Shown here: piece after piece, positions 45,944-57,300 of the stretch | How the letters are laid out: each line of letters starts with the position of its first letter | Position numbering within the stretch: the first letter of the stretch is position 1 | Origin: Prionace glauca | Taxonomy: Eukaryota > Chordata > Chondrichthyes > Carcharhiniformes > Carcharhinidae | Length of the DNA stretch: 64,000 bases | Assembly: GCA_037974335.1 (NCBI GenBank) | Contig: CM075733.1 | Span: 21,632,505 to 21,696,504, forward strand | Reading direction: 5' to 3' | Program-made: the position numbers and the translations under genes | The notes under the pieces: model-generated | What the model saw: only the letters and a program-made list of their open reading frames with translations | What the model was told of the DNA's origin: nothing | Databases searched by the model: none

Positions 45944-46364
45944 ATTAAAGTACAGGGTAGGGAGCACAAATTGAAAAATTAGCCTCATAACTAAGTAACC
46001 AATTGCAATGTATTTATTTAAAAGTTAGAACAAAGGTTTGTGATGTTTCTGTTAATGGAAATATATATCAATAGTCGTTTTCTTCAAAGGTTTTTTTTAA
46101 TTGTGGGATATAAATTATTTGACGGCAGATTGTGCGTGCTGTGTAAGGCATTTGTGTTCAGGAGACCATGTGGCTTTTTCACATGCTCACACCTTCCTCT
46201 AATCAACCAATCTTAGAGCACCATTGCCACTGGAACTGGAGAAGCTGCTAGCACTGAAGGCTGTCCTTTTCAGGCTGAAGATTAACTGGAGATACTGGGG
46301 AGAAAAATACAGCTATTCGGCTGAAGCGTGCTTCACTCTCGAGAAAACCAGACAAAGACTCTTT
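45944..46364. other. Unassigned AT-rich stretch
   Basis: Nothing recognised. Confidence 0.4.
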
Positions 46365-47170
46365 GGGCCCGATTTTACCATCAGCCTGTTTTCGGGTGCG
46401 AAAACTTGGTAAAGTCGGGCATGAGGCGAGTAGTGCGATCCACGCCCACCTCTGTGCCGGTCCCCCCTTTACCAAGGCCTGAAAATGGACCCGCGCCCAA
46501 AATGGGCACAACTGATCACCCGAATGCACGCATTTAAATTGATTTAATGAACTGCGTGCCCAACTTTACTGGCACGTCCCCCTTTACAACTGCAATCGCC
46601 CGTCTAGATTTGGTGCAAAACAGACATGATCCATAAAAGTCCTACTTGGGCGCTCCAGCTGGTGAGGGGATAGGTGCCGAGCATCCGACAGCCCCCTGCT
46701 TAGATCGGTGGGGAGGTGGGGTGCAGGTCCGGTGGTTCTCTGCTTGTGATCAGTGTGGGGGAGGAAGGGGGGTCCACTGCCACTCTGCCTGCGACCAGAG
46801 GAGGGGAGGGCCCTGCGATTGGTCTGGGTTGCAGGGGGTGAGAGGATAAGGGGGTCAGTAATGTAGTGGGGATAGGCCAATACCTGTGAAGGGCCTGGGG
46901 GAGGCATTATCCAGCCCAGAAGGATGTGGCAGGGGAGCCGCAATCTATCTTTTATTTCCTGCGCATGTGCAGTTGGAGGTGCTCATTGGAGCTGCAGGGT
47001 TTCGGGCATGTTAAGCCCCGCCCACAGGCTTGTGTCACGTGATTCAGAATTACTGATATTTTTTCAGGCAGAGTGCGTCCGGGGGAGAGAAGCCATCTAA
47101 AAGTCAGATCTGAAACACTCCCAGTTTCAAGTCCACAAGTACTTAGAATCAAAATGGTAAAATAAGGCCC
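46365..47170. mobile_element. Non-autonomous DNA transposon with imperfect terminal inverted repeats
   Basis: The left end GGGCCCGATTTTACCAT pairs with the right end ATGGTAAAATAAGGCCC (one base shorter). The interior is GC-rich with no coding frame. A related internal and right-end sequence (AAGCCCCGCYCACA, ACTTAGAATCAAAATG) occurs at 52560-53034. No clear target duplication is seen beyond a short TTT. Confidence 0.6.
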
Positions 47171-48180
47171 TTTGAATTTCAGCCAATATCTTTATTACAA
47201 ACTATAGCACAGGCTGGGCCCAGTGCTCCAACTAATGGATCACAAGGGAGAACCTCTATCCAGGAATTAAACAGTCATTTATAATTAAGATTGAGTTTTA
47301 AGAAATTTGCATATATAAGGATGTATATTTGCATAGAAGTTTATATCTATATCTACTCACAACTATTGATTAGGTTTACATCATGCATACCATAAGGATA
47401 CAATTGTCCAATTACAACTTGTGCACATCTACCTAATTATATCACCAAGTATGTATTTCTCTCCACACAATTATGAAGTTATTTTTCTAACTAATGGTTC
47501 ATCAATTTCCCTGTCCTATTGTCTCTGGTTGGATCTGACACTAAAAGTGCAGCTGTGCTTTATTCAGTGGAAGGCTTGCGTATAATTTTATGGTCCATGA
47601 CCCTCATCTGGGCCTGTTTTAATCGAGACCTAAAGTTCTCTCAGTCTTGCAGCTTACAGCTTGTATGATTTTTAAACTTGCGTTATTATTAACCCTTTTA
47701 AGAACATTCATAAGTTGTTACAGTATTATTTGAGTGTTTTTTTAACTGTGCTGCATTTCCAAGAGAATTTCTGTGACTTTGCTTGAACTCTTTACTATGT
47801 AGAATATCATACTGAGCAATTCCAAACAGAATGAAAGTTTGCTTATAAGTAAAACATTATAGTAATGAGTAACTTACAGTAACAGAAATGTTGTGGAAAT
47901 GTTCTGTATAGTGAACACAAATGAAACATTTTAAGCTCTCTGATAAAGTTGCTTGGTATGAGTGAAGTACAAAGTCCAAGAAGCTGCATGTTGGATCATT
48001 ACGACACATTGGTGGACCATCTCTGCTTTGGTTATGCACAACTCTTCACAGCTTTTCAAGATTGCCCACAGAGATGAGCCACAGCCCAGCTCCATGACAA
48101 CTGTTCAGACTTGAGAAGACAGATGATGAAGCAGAATCAAAAATAACAACCTCCCTTTTTTAAACTGATGCCATTTTGTT
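47171..48180. other. AT-rich stretch, probable 3' UTR and downstream flank of the IgSF gene
   Basis: On the minus strand this follows the stop codon at 48183-48181. A minus-strand AATAAA (TTTATT at 47559-47564) could be the polyadenylation signal, giving a 3' UTR of about 0.6 kb. No other gene seen. Confidence 0.35.
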
Positions 48181-48398
48181 TTACAAAATATTTTCATATG
48201 ACCCCATTGGAATGTGCCCAATAAAACTATAATTAGAATTAGAACATCGAATTAAATTTTGATTCCTGTGCTGATACTTTGGGGTGGTCTCTTGATTTTG
48301 ATTTAGCTTTCGATTCGAGCTCAGCTGTGTTGAGACAATCTCTGGATTTCTTGGTACAGTGTCAATATTAACATAGATCTCATTAGCTTCAGGAATTG
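48181..48398 (-). CDS. IgSF gene exon 5: cytoplasmic tail and stop
   Basis: The acceptor is CCATTTCAG and the frame is open for 72 codons to TAA at 48183-48181. It joins exon 4 in frame after a 5.35-kb intron. Tyrosines lie in EIYVNI (Y284), SNYSFI (Y332, fits the relaxed ITIM S-x-Y-x-x-I) and SYENIL at the C-terminus (Y343); the first and last also fit the Grb2-type YxN pattern. An extra small cytoplasmic exon inside the long intron cannot be excluded. Confidence 0.72.
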
Positions 48399-51300
48399 CT
48401 GAAATGGAAGAAACATGAGTTAAAAAATGTAATGTGTGATTTAGTTTATTCCGTCTTACAGGACGATACAGTCACAGAGAAACAAGCATCATTTCCGCAA
48501 TGCTGGATAACACATGCCAAACTGATGGGCAAAGTGGATTCCAATCATTTTGCACTAATGTGTGAAGCTTGTCTTCTGTTAGTGAGGTTCTCATTTTAGC
48601 ATGCTCACAAATCTGCCATTTTGAGAAGCTACGCATTCAACACATCAGGAACAATATAGCACAGTGGTTAGCATTGCTGCTTCACAGCACCAGGGGCCTG
48701 GGCTCGATTCCCAGCTTGGGTCACTGCCTGTGTGGCGTTTGCACATTCTCCCCATGTCTGCACGGGTTTGTTCCGGTTTCCTCCCACAGTCTGAAAGATG
48801 CCCTGGTCAGGGTGCGTTGACCTGAATACGTGCCAAATTTCACAGCAACTTCACTGCAGTGTTACTGTAAGCCTTACTTATAACTAATAAATAAGCTTTT
48901 ACTTTTAAATTTTGCAAATGCTGTTTTAAATTTGCAGCTGCCTGCCAATTAATTACTTTAAGAAGAATGATCCAATTATCCAATTAAAACAGAGGGTTAT
49001 AATGTCAGAATATTCACAAATTAATACTCCATAATGGGTGTTTGATTTATAAATCACAGAAGCTATCCACTGCTGCTTAACAACCTGTGGATTTAGATTG
49101 TTGGCTGGGATACTCCCAGAAAAATTCTGTGTCAAATTAGCGTAAAAACTGGGGTAAATCCTGCTTTTCTCAACAGGATTTTAAAATAAATCTCCCACAC
49201 TCTGTGCCCTGCACTGTGCACTCATTAAGAGTCAATGGGCAGGGCCTATTCCTGCTGGAGAGGCTGGCAGCATCACACCAGAGGTTGGCACATGCGCAGT
49301 AGCCCCGCACTGCCAGCCTCCCGATCATTCCCGCAACTCTGCAGAACTGATCTTGCGACCCCTCACATCCCGATCGCCCGGCTTCTGCATATGTCTCCTG
49401 AGCCTACCCTGACCCCCGACTCCCCTCCCTCCCCCCCCCACTGCAGACTGCCTCAATCCCACTCAGTCCTGAAGCAGTCCCAATCTCCCAATCCCACCCC
49501 CACCAATCACCAGCAGCCCCGATCAACCCTCTCCATTTCCGGCAGTCCTGACACACCCCCCCACCCCCCTCACAGTGGGTTAGCACTGCTGCTTCACAGC
49601 TCCAGGGTCCTGGATTCGATTCCCAGCTCGGGTCACTGTCTATGTGGAGTTTGCACATTCTCCTCGTCTCTGCGTGGGTTTCCTCCGGGTGCTCCGGTTT
49701 CCTCCCACAGTCCGAAGATGTGCGGGTTGGGTTGATTGGCAATGCTAAGAAATTGCCCCTTCATGTCCACGGATGCGTAGGTTAGAGGGATTAGTGGGTA
49801 TAATATGGAGGAATATGGGGATATGGGTGGGATTGTGTTCGGTGCAGACTCGATGGGCTGAAGGGCCTCTTTCTGCACTGTAGGGTTTCTACGATCCTAT
49901 GATTCTATGACACACACACACACCCTTGATCCGCTACGACACACCGACTCCACTCACACCTCAATGGCCAGCCCGGATCACTGGCCTCCCTCCTTTGGTC
50001 ACCGCCGAGTGCAGAGTGACAGCGGGAAGCCCCCACCCCCCCCCCCCCCCGCCTCCCCCACCCCACCCCCACATCTAACCACACCGATCTTCCCCTGGAG
50101 ACCCCACCCCCCATTATTCCCCCACCCCCTCTGGCCCCGCCCCTTTAGCAATGCCCTGTGGGCAATGCCAGCCTGACCTCCTGGCACTGCAAGACTGGCA
50201 AATGGCCAAGGGCACCCCCTAACCTTCCACGGCCCCCTTTGACTTCAGGAGGGTCAGGCCGCCCACGTCCTACTAGTGGGGAGCTGTTGTAAACCCTGCT
50301 GGAGTGAAACCCTCCTGTCCGATGGGGAGACGCTCACTGGCCCGGAGGTTTCAGTCCCAGGTCCACTAATGATATTATAATCAGCATTAGAATAATTTAT
50401 ACAGCCCCGTGCCGATTTCTGTTTCGGAACTGGCGGCACCGGAAATCCAGTGGCTAGAGATGCGTGGAGGCCATGGTGCCCATGGGGGAGCTCACTACGT
50501 GGCCTACATTGACTGTCCTGGCATGTTGCACTGCAGTGGGCTGGGAGAATCGCTCGCATAGTCTCAATGCTTTTGGAGGTTTATGTGTCTGCCGGGAAGG
50601 TTGGTTAGACTTAATAACAGGGCAAATTCCATTTGGTTAGAGGAAATAGTTTGTTGATGAGTGATCAATTAGCTTCATATCTCTTTTTCTTTTCTAATAA
50701 ATTCACTTTAATATAAAGTGCTGGCTATACCCACTTCCTTTTCTGCAGTGATGCAGGGCGAATGGGCCAGGAAATGGCAAATGGAATTTAATGTTGGCAA
50801 GTGTGAGGTGGTCCACTTTGGTAGGAGGAATGGTAGGAAGGACTATTACTTACGGGGCGAAAAACTGCAGCAGGCGACGGTGCAGAGGGACCTCGGGGTC
50901 CTTGTGCATGAGTCGCAAAAACCCAGCTTGCAGGTGCAGCAGGTGGTCAGGAAGGCGAATGGGATGCTGGCCTTCATAGCGAGGGGGATTGAATATAAAA
51001 GTAGGGAGGTCTTGCTGCAGCTGTATAGAGCATTGGTGAGGCCGCAGCTGGAGTACTGTGTGCAGTTTTGGGCGCCGCACCTGCGCAAGGATATTTTGGC
51101 CCTGGAGGGAGTGCAGAGGAGGTTTACTAGGCTGATACCGGAGTTGAGGGGATTGAGCTATGAGGAGAGGCTGAATAAACTAGGCTTGTACTCGTTAGAG
51201 TTTAGAAGAATGAGGGGAGATCTCATTGAGACGTATAAGATGATGAATGGGATGGATAGGATAGAGGTGGAGAGACTGTTCCTGCTCAAAAAAGACAGTA

Positions 51301-54300
51301 GGACTAGGGGGCACAGCCTCAAGATAAAGGGGGGGCGGTTTAGAACAGAGTTGAGGAGGAACTTCTTCACTCAAAGGGTGGTGAATCTCTGGAATTCTCT
51401 GCCCGTTGAAGTGGTGGAGGCTGCCTCGCTAAATATTTTTAAGAAACGAGTTGATGGGTTTTTGATAAGAGAAGGGATTAAGGGTTATGGGGAGAGGGCG
51501 GGAAGGTGGAGCTGAGTCACGACAGATCAGCCATGATCTTATTGAATGGCGGGGCAGGCTCGAGGGGCCAGATGGCCTACTCCTGCTCCTATTTCTTATG
51601 TTCTTATGTTCTTAACCTCAGATTCAATGTTGTACCTTAGTGAATGTGCTTACACTGAACTCCACAACAAGTTTACATGTACACACCCAGTATAGCTGCG
51701 GAGAATGACAGAACTAATCGGGAAATAACTTAAAAGCTAGGGCAAATTCAATGTCAGCGTTAACCCAACATTTTCACTCTGAATGTCTTTGTGTAAAGTA
51801 ATTACAATTTGGGTTTATGGCTAGGACGCATTTGGAGGCAGTTTAATACAAATGGTTCATATCACGAAATCATTGATCTGAACTGTCTCTCTCCCCTAGT
51901 CTGCTAAGTACTTCCATCATTTTCTGTTTTTACTTAATGCAAATGTAAATAAATTTACAAGTAGATCATTTCTGTTAATACCAGGAATGAAACAAGTATA
52001 CAGTTTTTCACTTGCACACTCTATGGGTGGAATCTTATGGCCTCGCTCCAGCGAGACTGGAAAATCCTGCCCAAAGTTAACAGGCATTTCTGTTGTCCGC
52101 CTCTTGCCCACTCTGATTCCGTGGCGGGCAGGGCAGTAGAATTCCAGCACATGGGTGGAACCTTCCCGACACGCCTGCCATGGGAATTGTCACGGGTGGG
52201 ACAGAAAATTTGAAGGACCATTTAAAGATCCATTTGTCTTGAGCGGGAGTTTCCAGTCTGGGGGCAGGAGTAGCTGGAAAACCCCATCCAACGTGTACTA
52301 TACTCAATATCAAAGCAACAATAGTTCCAACTTGTACTTATACAGTGCCTGAAACATAACATGTCACAAACATAGTTTGTCCAACACAGTTACTTTCATA
52401 ACTTCACAGGAGCTTTATGGAGGGTCAAATAGTCTACTCCTGCTTCTATTTTTTAAATAAAAAGGAAATCCAGACCTAAGGGCCAAGGCAGCTGAAGGTA
52501 CAGTCCCTCCTGGTGTTTAAAGAGATCAGTTTTATCGCGGGGGAAGAGGGAAGCCCAATCATTCTCTGGGGGAGGGAGGTGGGGGGGAAGTGAGGCCAGA
52601 TGGTTCTCTGGTGGAGGAGGAGAAGGGAGGCGGCCAGATAGATCTCTGGTGGGCAGGGGGTGACCCTGGCCACTCTGCGGGTGATTGGTGGGGGGGAAGG
52701 GGGGCAGGGGGCCGCGTTCGGTCTGGGTAGCAGGGTGTGGACAGTTCTGTTGTGGGGATGGGGAGATATCTGTGGGGGACCATCGCTCCCGCTTTTGGCT
52801 CCCAGGCCACTTTATCTGCTTTTTGCGGCCCAGGAACAGTTGGCAGGGAAGCGTTTTTCAAATGCGCAGTTGAAGACTCCGATCGGAGCAGCAGCGTTTC
52901 GGGCAATAAGCCCCGCTCACAGCAGATTCGGACTCACGATGTTTATTTCAGGCTAAGTGCGTATGGGGGCGCCTGAGAACAGGTTTCCGAGTCGGATCTG
53001 AATCACATCCAGGTTCAGCACTTAGAATCAAAATGTTTCGTCCTCAACTACATCCTGTGGTAGTGAATTCCACACATCCACCACCCTCTGGATGAAGAAA
53101 TTTCTCCTCACCTCTGTTCTAAAAGGTTTATAAGATAGGATAGGCTGAATAAGTCAGGCTCTACACTGCTTGTGCCTTAACCCCCAGAGTCACATGAATA
53201 TGCCCACTGCCCCACTGCAACATCTTCCAAATCCTACAACAGGAATCCTGTCCACTCTCTGAATGTCAAAGGGCAGTCTCATGCTGTGGGATCATGTTCA
53301 GTTGGAACTGGGATGACAATATTGGTATAAAACATGAAAAGGCAGTGTGGTGACCCATTACACCAGGCTATCTATCCATTATACAAGTGACACAGTTATC
53401 CTGAAAGCTGGCTGTGTAAGTGCACTAACTCCTTGTTGGACCTACCTACAGGAGCTAAATATTTTTAAGAAACGGGTTGATGGGTTTTTGATAAGAGAAG
53501 GGATTAAGGGTTATGGGGAGAGGGCGGGAAGGTGGAGCTGAGCCACGACAGATCAGCCATGATCTTATTGAATGGCGGGGCAGGCTCGAAGGGCTAGATG
53601 GCCTACTCCTGCTCCTATTTCTTATGTTCTTATTTCTTATAAACCTGGATTAAGTTGCACAAACAGTAATACTGACTCTATTTCCCCACATGCCACTTAA
53701 AAGCTATCTACAGACTTCAACTTTGATCTTTTTAAATAATCTGGATCTTACCTTTCCTTGAACACTTCAGTAGTAAACAGACGACCCCAGTCACTAGAAT
53801 TACACACAAAGAAGCGAGCACCACCCATATATACATTCTGTCTGCAACTAAAAAAAACAAGAAGGCCTTTGAATTAACGGCTTCCACAATATCAGGTCAT
53901 CTGATAACCAATATAATAAATTTCTTCCCAAATCAAATAAATTTTACCGTTCTTGTTTATATTGGTCCGGAAAAGAACATGAAAGTAACTGTGTTGGACA
54001 AACATTAATTGAGCATAAAGCTATCAAGCATCAAGCAAGATGGAGTTGAGGGGATTGAGCTATGAGGAGAGGCTGAATAAACTAGGCTTGTACTCGTTAG
54101 AGTTTAGAAGAATGAGGGGAGATCTCATTGAGACGTATAAGATGATGAATGGGATGGATAGGATAGAGGTGGAGAGACTGTTCCCGCTCAAAAAAGACAG
54201 TAGGACTAGGGGGCACAGCCTCAAGATAAAGGGGGGGGCGGTTTAGAACAGAGTTGAGGAGGAACTTCTTCACTCAAAGGGTGGTGAATCTCTGGAATTC

Positions 54301-57300
54301 TCTGCCCGTTGAAGTGGTGGAGGCTGCCTCGCTAAATATTTTTAAGAAACGGGTTGATGGGTTTTTGATAAGAGAAGGGATTAAGGGTTATGGGGAGAGG
54401 GCGGGAAGGTGGAGCTGAGTCACGACAGATCAGCCATGATCTTATTGAATGGCGGGGCAGGCTCGAAGGGCCAGATGGCCTACTCCTACTCCTATTTCTT
54501 ATGTTCTTATGTTCTTATATTTCAAGTAAAACAGCTAGTACAATTTCACTGGACTCCTGGATAACCAAAGACTGCATGAAATCTGGTTGGGAATGGGCCT
54601 GAAGTTTATAAACAAATTGCCCTTAAGTCTAACGGAATTTGTGAAGGATAAGGTAGAACAAGACTTAGGGTAGATATCTATTTGTGCAGAGGGAAGAAAG
54701 TGGTCAGTGATTTGCGACGAGTGTAATTTGAGGCAGGTGAGGTCTATACCTTGTGGGACTTGGAAAACCCTTTTCAGTCTTCAGCCCAGTTTCTTGTTCT
54801 TGGGGCAGGCTCTCCACTAACTTCCAGTTTAAGGTGACGTAATCTTACTTCAACCCGAGCCATGGGAATGGGAGAGTGCTGCAATGCTATTTAATTGCCG
54901 GACAGGCACGGGAGATCGAGATTCCCATTTGGTTTCTTAATTTTTATGAGATTGTGGATAAGCATAATTCATAAAAAATAAACCTAATTTGCAGTTTTAG
55001 CCTGAGCAATCAGAAAGAATAGTAACAGGTTATCAATATTTTAGTAAAAAAAACTCTTCTGTTATGTCTGAGCTTTTCATGTCCACAACCATTAAAGCAG
55101 TAAGTTTTAAACACAAGAGATATCAAGTCTATTTATTAAACCTGCAATCTTTTCCTAAGTACAAACAAAGAGTGGGAATGTAGAACGAACCTTGAAAGTA
55201 CCGAGACAATTTCATTTTCTAGTTAAAAGGAAACAAAGAGTGGTTTTAAAGTGAAGAAAGGGACGGAAACTATAAAGCTGTAAATACCTTTATTTATCGG
55301 TATGGTGAGATACCCAGTGACGGGGGTTTGCAACATAGAGTGATTCACGCGACATGAATATACATCGCCGTTCTCCCAGTGAGAGAGGTTGACATAACTT
55401 GTGAGATTGCTGTAGTTTGTGGTAATAGTGATACCGGACTGAATCCAGACTGAACCTTCCTTTCCTTCTTTACCCCACGTCAGTTGGATGTTGCCAGGGT
55501 AGAAGTTCTCTGCTCTACAAACAAGTTGTATGCAACACCCACTTTCAGGCCAGGAATGAATTTTAACTTCCACCGTTGGAGGAGCTTGGGGAAGGAAATG
55601 TAACAAGTTTTACTAAATTTTGTTTTTTTAAAAGAATTGTGTATATAGTGATGCTGTTCTCTCAATTAAACGGTTCAATAACACATAGGCATACATATTG
55701 GTTTTTATGTGGATGGTAATCTAAAAAAAATTTCTACACAAAGATGTTTATATTTCAAACTAGTTTGTGACCAAGTGATGTACAACATTTGACTTGGTAT
55801 GGCTCCTTCCTGCTCTGTCCAAGACTGCAAGAAACTACAAAATATCGTGAATGTAACCCAATCCATCAAGCGAATCAGCTCCCCATTCATTGACTCTGTC
55901 TACACTTCCCGTTGCCTCAGAAAAGCAGCCAGCATAATTAAGGACCCCACGCACCCTGGACATTCTTTCTTTCTCCTTCTTCCGTCAGGAAAAAGATACA
56001 AAAGTCTGAGGTCACTATCACCTAATTCAAGAACAGCTTCTTCCCTGCTGCTGTCAGACTTTTGAATGACCTACCTTGCACTAAGTTGATCTTTCTCTAC
56101 ACACCAGCTATGACTGTAACACTACATTCTGCACTCTCTTGTTTCCTTCTCTATGAATGGTATGCTCTGTCTGTATAGCACGCAAGAAACAATGTTTTTC
56201 ATTTTATGCTAATACATGTGACAATAATAAATCAAATCAAATCAAACAAGAGAATTTTGTTACCAAATACATTAGCATATTGATATATCATATATTATAT
56301 ATTTACAGGCATACTTAAGATTTTAATTCATACCTTCTACTGTGAGGCTTGTTTTGTTTCCATGTATTTCTTTGGTAGGTGGTGGTGCAGAGAATTGAAT
56401 CTGACAGTAGTAAAGGCCTGTGTCATTCAGTTGGAGATCTTGGATAGTAAAGTGGGTAACTGCAGCACTGATGTTCAAAGTAATGCTCGCTCGACTATCA
56501 CACCTAGGACTCTGTTTCACTGTACCATTCATGTATTGTATTCTACACACAGGCTCTTTCCACGTATCCCGCCACCAGGAGACAGACATTAATTCTATCT
56601 GAAACTGACGGTACGAGTAGGAACAAGTGATTGTCGCATTTTCTCCCTCGAGTGCTCTGAGTACTGCTGGGGTTTGGGAAATTTGGGTTTTACCATGTGT
56701 CAAAACTGTTCCTGTGAAAAATCAAAATAAATTAGCACTATTAGTTAAAAACTATTTGAATATCTCTCTCTATGAATCCTATTCATCAAAGATAGGGCTT
56801 TAAAATTATGATTGAACAGTGGCACAGTGACTAGCACTGCTATCTCACAGCGCCAGGGACCTGGGTTCAATTCCTGGCTTGAGTCACTGTCTGTGCGGAG
56901 TTTGCACGTTCTCCCTGTATCTACGCAGGTTTCCTCCAGGTGCTCCAGTTTCCTCCTACAGGCCAAAGATTAGGTGAATTGGCCTTGCTAACTTCTCCCT
57001 CTGTGTGCCTGAACAGGCGCCGGATTGTGGTGACTAGGGGATTTTCACAGTAACTTCATTCAGTGTTGATGTAAGCCTACTTGTGACTAAAAAATAAATT
57101 TTGAAATGATCACCCTTAATGAGCAGATCAGCATAAGTTCCCTTTATTCTTTTTCACTTTTAATCAAGATTTGATTCCAGGAAGAATGCAATCAAGGTAT
57201 GAAACCTTAGCCAATCAATTAAAAACATGTCATGGAAAACCATGAGGCTGCTTACGTTAATCATGCAAGTTAACTGTGGGATTTAAAATAGCCATCTGAA

